This document shows, one piece after another, positions 11,501 through 23,199 of a DNA stretch of 64,000 bases. Below the pieces are notes generated by a model. It saw only the letters and a list, made by a program, of their open reading frames with translations. It had not been told where the DNA came from and did not search any database. Position numbers and translations under genes: made by a program. This stretch comes from Caprimulgus europaeus (Eukaryota > Chordata > Aves > Caprimulgiformes > Caprimulgidae): contig OU015532.1 in NCBI GenBank assembly GCA_907165065.1, positions 47,472,839 through 47,536,838 of the forward strand, written 5' to 3'. Within the stretch, counting starts at the first letter, position 1. The number at the start of each line of letters is the position of its first letter.

Positions 11501-12725
11501 AAAAATCTTCCTGAGACTCCATTCAGCTGACATAGTTGGTCTCTTTATTTACCTAACTTTGGTGATACAGGTATATTTCTATGTGTACATATCTATATAC
11601 TTGTATAGATCTATCACTCTATATATACCATTTTAATTCAAGTGTATGGTCAGGCTGACAGCAATGTGTACTAGCTGGAATCGTGTCGTTAGGAGCATCC
11701 CCTCTCCTCCTCTGAACGAGGAGCAGCTCAGTGTCTGCCAGGTTCCAAGGTGAGTTTGAGGAGGTAGAACGTGCCACGGCCCAGCAGATGGACTGTGCTG
11801 TCACTTGGAGCTGAGTGTTGGATTTATTTATAGAATTAGCACCTATTTGTGGGTTTGGTTCCAGCATCCCATGTCTTAAAATGTCACCTGGTGGGGAGGA
11901 TTTGGGACATAATTTAGGCAGGGCTGAAATGTGGAGAAGACTAAGTCTTTGCCTACCAGTTTGAAAACCTGCCCGTGGAGAATCTCTGCAGCAGCTTTGG
12001 CTAGTGCCTCCAAAGTCGAGATGTACAGGATATATACGTTTTGAAGAGCTGAATAAGGAATAAAAGGCTACTTTACTGTCCAGTGAATGTCTGTAGTCTC
12101 TTGGACAAAGTCCTTTCATTCACTCTGCCCTAAATATGTTCCCTTTGTACTCAGCAAATGATAGAGAGTACAAAACAAATGCAGGCTTTGAATACACAAA
12201 GACACCTTTATGTGAAGAAATAGTCTGTGTCTGTCTCCTGGATAATCTGCCACATTATTCGAGATGTTTATGCAAACTCCTTATTTATTAAACAAGATCT
12301 TCCGTGCTTGTTTGGGAAAGGGAATTGCACAGTGAAAAATGCTGGGAGTTATGGAACTAAAATGAATAGTAGTTAGAGATATTATCTGTACTAGATTTTA
12401 TTTGGGTTTTTTGTGTAGGTGGATTTATTTTGCTTCTGTAGAGCCATTTGCAGGATATTTTTTCAGTGTATTTTTATGCTTCTGTAATGAGACTCCAGAA
12501 AAAAATTACAAAAACTATGACATTAGTCCTCTAAAAAAATTCTGTAAGGATGTGTATTCATGTAGCTTTATACTTGGGGAACTGCTTTTTTGACACTGTC
12601 TAAAGATTTCCCCAGTTGTGTCCAGTTAGTCTTGGCATACATATCCTAAGAATCTAGTCAGCTACAAATGAGATACATGAAGTTATACAAATGCTCCAAG
12701 TAGCATACTCCAAGTTAATTATGGG
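8514..12725. other. No supported gene; several low-complexity tracts
   Basis: Simple tracts include an A/C-rich (CAAA)n-like run at 8915-8950, a run of about 13 A at 9101-9116, T-rich sequence at 9404-9425 and TATA/GTAT-rich sequence at 11575-11630. Two minus-strand frames of 165-166 codons (8457-8954 and 11619-12119) are the longest unexplained frames in the window. They show no recognisable domain and have composition typical of non-coding DNA. Confidence 0.4.
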
Positions 12726-13099
12726 ATTGTTGAGGCTGGAGAAAAGGAGGCTGAGGGGAGACCTTCTGGCTCTGTCCAAGTCCCTGCAAGGAGGGTGGAG
12801 AGAGGTGGGGATGGGTCTGTTCAACCAAGGAACAAGGGACAGGACAAGAGGAAATGGGCTCCAGTTGTGGCCAGGGCAGTTGAGATGGGATGTGAGGAAG
12901 AATTTCTTTGCTGAAAGGGTTCTGAGGCTTTGGAAGGGGTTGCCCAGGGCAGTGGTGGAGTCCCCATCCCTGGAGGGATTGAAGAGTCGTGTAGACACAG
13001 TGCTGAGGGACATGGGTCAGTCGGGGACTGGTCAATGTTGGGTTCATGGTTGGACTCCATGATCTTGAAGGGCTTTTCCCATCCAGGCAATTCTGTGAC
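12726..13099 (+). mobile_element. CR1 LINE, 5'-truncated 3' end (copy B)
   Basis: About 375 bp of CR1 covering the ORF2 C-terminus and 3' UTR. The plus frame carries [18 protein letters not shown], then [19 protein letters not shown] and [17 protein letters not shown]. Truncation begins just inside the conserved GTTGAG.CTGGAGAAAAGG block. The 3' UTR is the 'GACACAGTGCTGAGGGACAT ... GGGGACTGGTCA' type shared with copies D and E, which makes a distinct subfamily from copies A and C. It ends in TTTTCCCATCCAGGCAATTCTGTGAC. It is well preserved, so relatively young. Confidence 0.93.
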
Positions 13100-13319
13100 T
13101 AGTGGAAAGGGGTTCTCTGCAGCACCAGGTTTGGATGGTGATCTGGAGGGGAAGGAGCTGCACTGGTCATGCTACATCCCTGCAGTTTGATGTGCCTTTC
13201 AATCTCCTTGGGAAGGTCACACAGCCTAGTCCCTTTGCATGCTCCCCTGGGGAGTTTGTGCCTCCTCAGCACTTTAAACCACATTATTAACCTGTGGTAT
13301 TGTCTCCATCTAGCCCATA
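13100..13319. other. Unassigned GC-balanced spacer
   Basis: No gene is visible. AAGGTCACACAGCCTAGT near 13210-13227 resembles the core of MIR-type SINEs, but the flanks do not extend the match. Confidence 0.3.
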
Positions 13320-13720
13320 CCTGGGGCTAAGCGACAGCAGTTGCTCTATCCCCTGATGACCCCTCCCCAGCTGAGGAAAGGAGTTGGGAAGAGGAGAGGA
13401 GGCCCATGGGTTGAAGTGAAAACAGATTTAATGAAACAAAACTACAGAGTTATATTCAGCCCAGTCCAGGGATGGAGACCCTTGTGAGGAGGAAAGCTTC
13501 TCTTCCCTGTCCTCAGTGCCCTTACCCCTCATGATGAGTGCCAGGGTTATGGTGTGGGATGTACCTGTTAGCTGAGGCCAGCAGCCCTGGCTTCTGCCCC
13601 TCCTAACCCCAGCACCTGGCTGCCCCAAACCTGCCAACAGCCTGTGTACCATGGGCTGGGGCCCTGTCCCAGTGAACCAGGACGGGGTGCAGCTGTCTGT
13701 CTGTCTTTCACATGGCTTGC
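13320..13720 (-). mobile_element. Possible retroviral LTR-like block, antisense
   Basis: A GC-rich island of about 400 bp has sharp composition edges in AT-rich surroundings. Read on the minus strand it contains ATTAAA near 13431, followed by CACTTCAACCC. That arrangement resembles the polyadenylation segment of the antisense ERVL-like LTR at 28.1 kb, which has a degraded hexamer and CAACCCAC in the same order. No gag, pol or env sequence adjoins it, so at most it is a solo LTR. The family is not identified, and another GC-rich repeat remains possible. Confidence 0.35.
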
Positions 13721-16375
13721 AGGGATGATCATTTACTTTTCTGTTGGTAGATCATTGCCGCTTTATAATTTGCTCTTCAGTTTCCTCTGCCACTGTAAAA
13801 CAGTTTCCTATGATCCTTGAAACCATTCTATCCCCTCAGAGTGCTTTACTCGAGTTTAAATCCACTCTGAAGGAGGTGGCATAATTTATTTTACATAGTT
13901 GTCACTCTTTCAAGGGCTGTCTTTGCTGCCTTTGCAGAAGTCCCTGACTCGAGGAGCGAGGGCCCTTGTCTAAAGGACACTTTCACTTTGTCAGAGTGAT
14001 TACTTGTGTGCATTGGTGGGAGTTGAAGCTGGCTTTTATGGGTGTGTTGGGACAAGGCAGTAGAATACATCCACTGCAGCAACCAAACAGCTTGGGAGCT
14101 TCAGAGAAACAGGATCTTCTCTCTCTGATGCAGCAGTGCAGTCTTACCTCACTTACCTGTGAATCTTCCTGGGGTTCCAAAGGGTGACATAAAGCTGCAG
14201 GTACAGAGCGGGAGGGCAGTGTGTGCTGTCCTTCAGGAGAGACGCCTTGGGAAATGGAGACAAATACCCAGGTGCAGCACTTTGAGTGGCACCTCTGCCC
14301 TCTGATGTACAAACTGTGGTTTGAAGCATATTGTGATGTCTTATTGAGTCACTCACTGGGAAACATCAGTGTTTTCACTGGTTTTTCAAGTTAGAAGATT
14401 GCCTTTCTTAGGTTACATGGGGCAGCACTTAAAATAGCTTCTGAAATATATAATATACTTACAACAGAAACCAGAAGCTTGTAGGGAAAAATTAATCAGA
14501 AACTCACCTGAATAAAGTTTATAGCCTAAGGAACTGAGCCTGTGCTTGTGCTTTAGAAACATTCTTTGACACTTTTCATTCCCAATACACTGAATATATT
14601 AACAAGAAGATTTTTCCAACCTGCAGCTTCTGACTCCTGAACAAGCTCTTGTTATCATGCAAAATTATATCTACTATTTTTAGAAGCCCAGCAGCAAACA
14701 ACCTAAAGGTTTGGCATATGTCTTGTGTATTATAAATTTAATGTACCATAGACTTCCACAATGCAAATGACACAAAAGTCTGTGCAGATTACTCTTAGAA
14801 ACTGGCCACAATATTGTTCAGAATAGAGAAGTGCTAGAAAAATATTGATTAAAATACCTTCACCTCATGTCTGAGGAGCATATGTGTTGTAATGAATGAC
14901 TGTGAAGATATCACTTCTGGCAAGACCACTCCTTTGCAACTCGTATTACCTTGAAAATTAAAGCATGGATGCAATTTGAGAAGAGTGAGGAAGAAAAGGC
15001 ATTGACTGTGTATTTTCATTTTCTCTTCATGTTTGTTTAAAAAAACCCCCAACAAAACAAAAAAACAACAAATCAAAAAAACAACTAAATTGAAAAATGC
15101 CCCCAGGTTGGACTTGGATGCCCAGGAGGTGATTTACTCTCTTCACTGTGAGCATAGGCTATGGGCCTGAGACAAATTGAGTCAGTCAGGCTTTATCTCT
15201 TCATTTTTGTACTCACTTGTCAAGAAAACCTTGAAATAATAACAGAAAGAAGGTGGAATTGCTTGGAATGGCAGCAGAGGTGAAAGTCAAGATGCAGGGT
15301 CTGCTCTGAAGGTGTCTCTCCCATGTTCTGTCCAGCCAGAACACAAACACTGCTCAAACAAGAGGCAGCATATCTCAAAAGCTTAATTCATGAAAACATC
15401 AGAATTTGTGTGCAGATTTTGCATTAAGATGCTGATGTTGTAGTAGAGAAGAATATAAGGGAACAAGGGTTAAAAACTCAGTCCGGTGATGCAGGAACAT
15501 TTCTGTTGCTTCAGCAGTAAATTAGCATAATATACAAGTCTCTGTCAGATGGATTCCCAGGACAGGGAGTCCAAAGCCTGACTTACAAAAGCCTGCTACG
15601 AAGAAAATGAGAGTCTATTTGTGTGAAACAAATTGGATCTGACCCACGAAAGCCAGAGGACTTCTCACAGTATGGCTGATACCCATGTGCTGCACACCTG
15701 CAGCTAGTGAATATTTGAGATGGGGAGAGGATTAAGGGAAATACCTGAGCCCCAGCAGATGCAGAGCTTAATTTAAGGCTTCAGGAAGGGGACTTTCAAG
15801 TGTAATTGGTGAAATGGGTAACTCATACCTGAGGCAACCTTCCTTGCACCATCCCCCTAGCATCTTCCTTTGAGAACAAGGAAAAGAGAACAAAATACTT
15901 GGTTTCAAGAACAAACCAATTTAATTAAGGCAAGGAATTATATCAGGGAGAGAAATGTACTTACGGCTTATTTCCAAAAACAGTTACATCTCTCCAGCTG
16001 GTAACATCTGAGAAGCTGCTGACATCTCTCTTCTGGGGAGTAAAAAGCACATATCTGTAAAATCACTGATCCTCATCATCATCTCTGTTCAATTGGTCTG
16101 GATCTCCAGACTTATTTCATCTCTCAAGCACTGTTTCTGCAGCCCTTGGCTCAAATGAGGTTTCCCCTGCAGTAGGTGTATCGGTAAAGTTGCTCTTCCT
16201 TCCACACACCTGCAAACTGGTGCAGGAGCTGTTTCCTTCCACAGGCTAGCTGGTGGGTTCAGTCACTCCCCTCATCCCCTGAACAGCTTTCAATGCAATT
16301 GGCCTTTCACATCCTCCAGAAGAGCTCTAGGGAGTGCTACTGGAAACTCCTGCCTGGTCACAGCTTTGACTGTTG
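13721..16375. other. No gene recognised
   Basis: Unique, mostly AT-rich DNA. A low-complexity A/C-rich run lies at 15037-15092. Short frames on both strands have no recognisable domains. Confidence 0.4.
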
Positions 16376-16560
16376 GCCTGGTTTCACTAGGGTAGAATTA
16401 ACTTTCTTATTATCAGCTGGAATAGCTGTGTGTTGGTTTCAGGGTGGGATTTGTTATGAGAAGAATGTTGATAACACACTGATGTTTTTAGTTGCTGCTG
16501 GAAGTCCAAGGTCATTGTGTTTTGCTGGTCTGCAAGTGCAAAGGACTGGGAGGGGGAAAT
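16376..16560 (+). mobile_element. ERVL-like solo LTR fragment, 5' part, sense
   Basis: The string GCCTGGTTTCACTAGGGTAG, then AATTAACTTTCTTATTATCAG, then GAATGTTGATAACACACTGATG matches, with decay, the start of an LTR found widely in bird genomes. The match fades after about 16560. The 3' half of the LTR is absent. No retroviral coding sequence is attached. The other two fragments of this family here (28.1 and 41.5 kb) carry its 3' end. The family name is from memory and less certain than its nature as a repeated LTR. Confidence 0.6.
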
Positions 16561-16799
16561 GCAGTAATTAATAAAACCTAAAATAGGCAGTTAGATATGC
16601 CAGTGAGATATTCCATAGGGAATATTCCATATATACTTCTTTACCTAATGTTTCACATCTCTTTCAAAAACCCTTTTCTACAGGAGTATTCTTGATGGAA
16701 AAAAAATATTCTTTATCACTAATACAAGCCCTATGAGTGCTCTTCTAGTAGTTGAGGCCCAGACCTCAACCATATATAAAGGTTTTTAGGGAGCTCTTT

Positions 16800-17080
16800 T
16801 TGATGCCTGCAGATGTGCTGGCCTTCAGTTTTCTATTTATCACCCTTGCAAGTTGCCACTGCTGATGTTGCTGCAGGAAACTGGTGCCAGTGTAGGAGTG
16901 TTGCAGTGGCAGCTTGATGGAGAGGGATGATTATTGAATTTGTGGTGAAAATCAATAAGGGAGTCCAGATTTCCAATCCAGATAATAAAGGTGTCACCTA
17001 TAAATCTTGGGTAAAGTGTCGGCTCAGTGATACAATTTTTTAAGGACTGTTCTTCATTGTAGTTCTTGAAAAGGTTGTCA
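16800..17080 (-). mobile_element. Penelope-like element reverse transcriptase remnant
   Basis: The minus strand encodes a decayed reverse transcriptase segment. The peptide RFIGDTFIIW (16978-17007) aligns with the catalytic YIDDIF.IW box of Penelope-like elements. It is followed, as in that family, by a hydrophobic spacer (GNLDSLIDFHHKFNNH). Just upstream, NLFKNYNEE resembles the family's ANLFM..WEE segment. The first catalytic D is G, and the downstream IK...HSYT..FL block is only recovered after a frameshift near 16935, so the copy is dead. The same frame stays open upstream to about 17300 without clear homology. Penelope-like relics exist as ancient repeats in amniotes. I place this copy by motif order only. 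Confidence 0.5.
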
Positions 17081-17599
17081 TGGTGCAGGACTGGAGAGAA
17101 GCTATCAAAGGAGAAGGATGTTTCAGCTAAATTTTGGAGGTGGCTCTGGATTGAGTGCTGTTCAGTCACTTCACTGATGGCCTGGATGGTGGAATGGAGG
17201 GGATGGATGTCCTCTGGTGCAAATGTGAATGGTATTAAACTGTTAAAATCTGTAGGGCTCTCATTCAGGATTGGGATGAAAAATGCACTAATAGCATTGG
17301 AAAAACGGCTGGAAAAAGCAGAATGGAATTTAAGGAGAAGTGCAAGGTTTTACACTGAGGAAGAAACAATGGTTTGAACAAATACAAGATGAGGAAAAAG
17401 CTGGTCAGGGAGTGGACGATGGCAGAAGCCTAGTGGTGACCAGTATTATGCTGTTGCAAACAGGGGAAATATTGTTCAAGATAAATTAATGACTTCTCCC
17501 ACCTAACAAGAGGTATTACAGACACTTTAAAATCTGTAAATTTAAAATCACAGTACAGTAGATGGTAAAATACTACTATATGTGTTATATATTTCACAT
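17081..17599. other. Unassigned flank of the Penelope-like remnant
   Basis: The minus frame that encodes the reverse transcriptase box is open to about 17300 but not recognisable there. It may be the decayed N-terminal part of the same element. 17380-17600 is unique AT-rich sequence. Confidence 0.3.
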
Positions 17600-18300
17600 T
17601 TCATCCATCCGACTTGTAAATTGGGCATCAAGCTCTCATGTTGCCTCATTGTGTAAATACATTAAAGCAGTTGTTGAGATGTTATTGCTGGGCAGTACTT
17701 AACATAACACACATCATTTAGAGATCTGTACTTCCAGACTTCATGAATTCTCTGACTGATGATTTACTCATTAGAACTCGACCTTCTCTCCTTGTGGAGT
17801 GAAATTATGAGCGCAATCAATCTATAATAACTGTGTAATGAAAACCTCTGGCCTTAATACTACCCCCCATTTCTCAGAGCAGAACTTAGATTGCAGCAAC
17901 TGTTCCTATAGATTACTGATTCATCTTTAAATCCCATTCCCATGATGAATAATTGTGTGAAATACGTAGATGACGTATGAGGAATTCACGGCGGTAAATA
18001 GGTTCTTGAAGTGAATTATTCAATTTTGGCATATTCAATAACTTTAAAAAACATTCATAAACATGAGAAATTGTGTATTGTATTTACATGTGAACACACT
18101 TTGTAGTTTATTACATCATAATTACTCCATAATTGCTCAGTGACTGTAAAATTTATGTTTTCTTCTATTAGATTGATCTTTGCAGACAAAAAGTTCTGGC
18201 ATAAACCGCATCGTTACTCAGCGCAGAGTGCAGCAGATTGTTTTCATGAAACAGCTCTTTTTGAGGGAATTCTTGATGTCACATATTGAAAACAGGGAAG
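17600..18300. promoter_or_regulatory. Candidate conserved non-coding (enhancer-like) block
   Basis: About 700 bp without repeats, rich in homeodomain-type cores (ATTACATCATAATTACTCCATAATT-like, 18112-18136). It has CREB/ATF-type TGACGTA at 17971-17977 beside TACGTA at 17963-17968, and a RUNX-type AACCGCA at 18204-18210. CpGs survive in otherwise AT-rich DNA. This mix is typical of vertebrate developmental enhancers. Conservation cannot be shown from one sequence. A 44-codon ATG frame lies at 18155-18289. Confidence 0.35.
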
Positions 18301-18984
18301 AAATATGGAAATAGTTCTTTATGTGTTTTTCTTTACATGTGTTGGTACAGGGTGCTTAGTGCTGCATTACAAACTCTCATCACCTCAGTGTCCATAAGCT
18401 CTTCTCACCGCTGACCTGCAGCTGTCCGAAGCCTGTTGCCACAAACAGCTTCACATTGGCTGAGCAGCCGAAGCTATGGAAAGGGGCTTCCTGCTGGTAG
18501 ACAGTAGGGGAATGGAAAGAGTATCTAGGGATAAAGGAAGGGGTTTAAAAGTTCTGAAGGTTCTCTACTTGTAGCATACCTTCAAAACAATTGATCTTCC
18601 TGTAATTTAGAATTTTGTACCCCTGTATCACTATTGTACACTGGAAATGGACAAGTTCCTAGGAGAATGCACCTGATGTGGTTGCTGTCTGAGACACCAT
18701 CAGGTGATAGTGTTTCATGTATTTAAAAGATCTTGAGTTAATTTTCCCTGTCCTTCAGGTCCAAGTTTGTTGATTAATTTCTTTCCCTCTTGTTTCTCAA
18801 CATGAACCCTATCACTTTCCAGAGCTGACCCCACTTGGAGAGGGAGGGGGCTGGGCAGAAGGGACCTTCCTTGCATCCCTGTTCCAGGGCAGGTAGGGCA
18901 GTGAAGGTGAATGCTTCATTGCCAGACTCATCCCAGACTACAGAGAGGCCTGGACACAAGGGTTTGGAAGCTGTGGACTTTATT
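18301..18984. other. No gene recognised
   Basis: Unique DNA. 18800-18960 is mildly GC-rich. No repeat family or exon recognised. Confidence 0.4.
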
Positions 18985-19706
18985 TAGCAGATCACCTTGA
19001 GTGTCATCACATGGCACACACAGGACAACCAGGTGATCAGGCAGAGTCAGCTTGGGTTTATGAAAGGTAGGTCCTGCTTGACCAACCTGATCTCCTATAA
19101 CGAGGTGACTTGCTTAGTGGATGAGGGAAAGGCTGTGGATGTTGTCTGCCTGGACTTCAGTAAAGCCTTTGACACTGGTTTCCCACAGCATTCTCCTGCA
19201 GAAACTGGCAGCTCATGGCATGGATGGGTGTGCTCTTGGCTGGGTGAAAAAAACTGCAAGAAAGACATGGAGGTGCTGGAGCAGGTCCAGAGAAGGGTCT
19301 GGAGCACAAGTGTGCTGAGTTCCCGGCTGAGGGAACTGGGGGTGTTGAGCCTGGAGCAAAGGAGGCTGAGGGGAGACCTTCTGGCTCTGTCCAAGTCCCT
19401 GCAAGGAGGGTGGAGAGAGGTGGGGATGGGTCTGTTCAACCAAGGACCAAGGGACAGGACAAGAGGAAATGGCCTCAAGTTGTGCCCAGGGCAGTTGAGA
19501 TTGGATGTGAGGAAGAATTTCTTTGCTGAAAGGGTTCTGAGGCTTTGGAAGGGGTTGCCCACGGCAGTGGTGGAGTCCCCATCCCTGGAGGGATTTAAAA
19601 GCCATGTAGATGTGGTGTTGAGGGACATGGGTTAGCGGTGGAATTGACACTGTTAGGTTTCAGTTGAACTTGTTGATCTTAAAGGTCTACAGGTGATTCT
19701 ATAAGT
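18985..19706 (+). mobile_element. CR1 LINE with internal deletion (copy C)
   Basis: This is the longest CR1 here. It begins inside the ORF2 reverse transcriptase domain, with GFMKGRSCLTNLISYNEVTC and then VVCLDFSKAFDT. The latter contains the first catalytic aspartate of the RT palm. It then jumps to the C-terminal segment [13 protein letters not shown]. The YADD box and several hundred bases between are deleted. A second, 19-bp deletion relative to copy E sits at about 19296, between two GAAGGG repeats. Together the frame is continuous for 212 codons (18997-19635) to the natural C-terminus RDMG. It cannot be active because the catalytic core is missing. The 3' UTR is the copy A type, and the tail is decayed (GATTCTATAAG). 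Confidence 0.93.
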
Positions 19707-22700
19707 GCTAGTGTTCTCCTGAGTGCTCCCAAGATCAAGTGCAGCTTGACCTACCACAGACTGCTTGACTGGTACCAGGATGTCTGTTGCCATCCAAAGC
19801 ATGCTGATATTTGAGCTAGTTCTGCTACTGCTTTTTTATTGCTGTGTATGTAGCCAGGCTGACCAAAGTAGAGGTGAAGCTTCTTCACTCCCAGGCCATT
19901 TCACACCTCTGTTCTTGATCTCTTTGGCCTGGGCACTGTCCTCCTCTGTGGTTGGCACGTGATGTGATAGAAAAATGAGATGCTGCCTTAAAACCCCCGG
20001 CAGTGGCAGGTTTTAAGTGCAATGCTGGAACCCTGTATGGCATTCCCAGAAACATAATGTGGGGACACACAAAGGACTATGATGGCATCAAGCCCACTGG
20101 TGTTGTTTTGGAGGCCTGTGCCTGGTGAGGAGCAGCCCTGCTTGTCACTCCACCACACTGATTATAGGATGTGGGTTCCTAAGTCTGTAGGGATCTTTCC
20201 CTAAAGCTACACAGGGTTTTGTCACAAAGGGGGCTGGTAGGATCTGGCCAAAGGAAGGCTCAAGATGACCAGGGGATCTACTCCTAGGTTTTCTCAGGAG
20301 TAATATTTTATTTAGCGAGCATCCCTATAAATATTTATTTATTGGCACCCCTATGCCATTTCCGTCCTTCTATTTCCATAGAGCATGCGGGATTTAGGAG
20401 GGATAAAAGATCCCATCACAAAGTTCAGTGATAAAAATGAAAGTACAAATCCTTTTTTAAATGTCCAAGAATCATCAAAGGCTTGAAAAGAAAATTTCTA
20501 ACCCTCAATAATGAGGTAATGAAATAGTTTTCCCATAGCAGTGGGGTTAATAAATCCCCCTTGTGTTAAGCCAGAGCTTTCTCAGCTTAGGAAAGCATCA
20601 TCTCTAATGCCTTAGTGGGAGAGAGCTGACTCAAGAGCTTTGTTTTCTTTCTTCTTTTTCCCTGGGCCTATGTATCAAACTGCATTTGGTTCTCCTATAT
20701 TCAGAGAAAACAAGATAGAGGGGTTTCTGTCTTGCTACTTTTTGAGTCTTCTCTAACAGCACCAAAATGCAAATTGCTGTGACTTCTAATTAAGAAGTCC
20801 TCGAGTTAACTGATTGTATCATTTCAGTCTTCCAGGTGAGCAGTGTGGTGTGCTTTAGTCATTACAATGTGAAACACAAAGCTCATGCATTTTTCTTTCA
20901 TTATACAGCCCCAGCTCAGCTGTGAGGACATTTTTTAATGTATATTTTGGTTTTTCTGATGGTACCACGTATTTATCTGTTGCCCCTTTGCCAGATGTTT
21001 TATGGCCATATTTTTGCCTAGATTTTTTCAAAGTAATTGCAGGATTATCTTGTAATCATACAGCTCTGTGCATAACATCAAGAGCTTACTCAAAGACCCA
21101 CTACAAGGCTCTCACACTTAAAGGAAAAGAAAGGGCAGGAAGGGAGAAAAGGGAAAGGGAAGATATTAATGTTGGATAATTCATAGCAAGTGGTGTCTTT
21201 AAGAAAAACATTAATGAGGTTTTACATCTGATTAGATGAGCTCCAGGTAAGGAGGAGTGGTTCCTTTACCAGCCCTGAAACGTCTGGGAAATAAGACCCA
21301 AACACCTGGGTAGCTCCTTGATTTCAAAATAAATAAATTGATGAGTTAAAAAAAATAAAAATCAAAAGCCCCAAGAAGGATGTAACACCTCTGCCAGTCC
21401 TGCAGGCAGTGACATGTTGTCACTTCCATGACAGACGTAGTGCCAAGGAATTTTCAATGTAATTACAATATTTTGCTTATATGCAGTGGCAGAGGTGTAA
21501 TTGGTGTTCCCTGTAAAGTACTTTGGAATAAAATGATTCCAAGCAAAAGTCATTCTTGTGAGCTGGTGTACTCTCCTGTGCTCTGGCATCTTCTGCCATT
21601 GGGACAGGTGTGACAAGACATGGAAATCAAACATAGTAGTTATTTCTGTTGCTGGTAGGATCTAGGTATGTTAAAATATTTCTGGAAGCAAAGTATTTAG
21701 CACTTTACATTCATGTTGCCTTTTTAGTGTGTTTTGGCTTGGTTTGGATGATTTTGGCAGGCACCAGTAGATTGGCATTGCTTTGCAGCTCACCAAATGG
21801 CTCCTGCAGGGAGAGCCTGCTTGCTCCTCGGAGAAGCCAAATTCTCTGCTTTACGTCCTTGTGCTCTGAGGACAGATGACAGAGGAGACTGCATGAAGCT
21901 CCCCTGGTTATTCTAAGCCCTGATGGGTGGATCAGGAAGTTACACATACACAGACACTAATTAGAAATTTGCTGTTTGGAAATATAATGAAAACAACCAT
22001 GTCTGATTTTTTTTCCAGTGGAAGCAGCTAAAGGGAGAGAGAAATCACTGTTACGTAGGTGAATCCTCCTTGTGCTGAAACATGCAGTGCTTAACCAGTA
22101 GTTAGTTCTGGCCTTAGGATACACTTTCACCTTTGCACTCTGCTGATTCACTCTGTGGAGTTATATTAACCTTGAAACTGAGCGTATCAGTGGAGAAACT
22201 GAGCAGAAAAGGATATTCTGCCTCTGGAAATCAAGATATTTTACACGTGACCTTAGCACAGGAGGACCCAGCTGCTGAAGACACGTGCATTTCACCCAGA
22301 CAAGTGTCACCACTTGTTCTGCTACTGACTTCACCTCTGCTCTGACTTTAATTTCAAGATTCTTATTTCAGTTATCACTCATTTCGATAGTACATAGCAT
22401 TACCTACAATAATTTTGATGTTCTTGTAAGTACTTCTGAAATTTTGTACAATATCTGCAGCTAATTAAGGTATCATAGGATAGTTTTATTGATCTCCAAC
22501 TCTCAGTGACCCAATAATTTTAATTTTCACTTATTTAGACCTTATTTCACTAATTGTATGTCACCTATTCTAGTTTGAATGCAAGACAATTATATGCCTA
22601 ACTCATTCTAAACTGGAAAAAAGGACTTTTTCCATTACCCACGGATTACTTTATTTAAAATATGTCAGAGGTTCAAGATTTTCTCTTCTCCTCTCACCCC

Positions 22701-23199
22701 TGTTCTCTGTTCAGTTCAGTTCTAGCTCAGAGTGGTCTCTTGCTGTCCTAGTCCATGCCATCCATGATTAGGTGGATTTTCATTGCCCTGAGATACAGGT
22801 GACATCTAGTCTCTTAAATATAGCAGCTCTTTCCATTCTCATGTTGGATATATTTTATGCAGAAATATTTTATTCACCTTGGTGTTTGTGTAACACATGT
22901 GGGTAAAGGCTGGTCGTAACATTTTAGGTTATCTATTCACGGTCTTGGTATCTCCAGTTATTGCTGCCAGGACTGTAGCTGGACACGTTTCTGTAAAGTG
23001 CATTAGTGTGTGCAGTACAGTTCTATAGAGGGTGGAAACAGTGACCTAAAACTCCAGTTTGAATGAAAATTGACTCCTCCTTAGGAAGCTGGTAAATCTA
23101 TCTCAGAAATGAGATCAACTTTTAAACTGGATATTAAAGCACCACCAACTCTGGAACTCGCTTCCACATTGTAGTCTGTGTAGTGTCCTCCTTCTCTCA
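19707..23199. other. No gene or recognised repeat
   Basis: About 3.5 kb of unique DNA. 19760-20280 is moderately GC-rich and could be an old unrecognised repeat. The remainder is AT-rich. Short frames show no domain. Confidence 0.4.

Noticed and set aside
11619-12119. 166-codon minus-strand frame
   Set aside because: Composition is that of translated non-coding DNA and no domain is visible; kept only as an unexplained frame.
13204-13227. AAGGTCACACAGCCTAGT, a MIR-core-like word
   Set aside because: The flanks do not extend the match in either direction, unlike the copy at 53.2 kb.
19095-19650. Long minus-strand frames across CR1 copy C (177 and 145 codons), and similar ones at 12654-13090 and 47545-48107
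   Set aside because: Antisense shadows of the CR1 ORF2 C-terminus; the same peptides recur at every CR1 copy.
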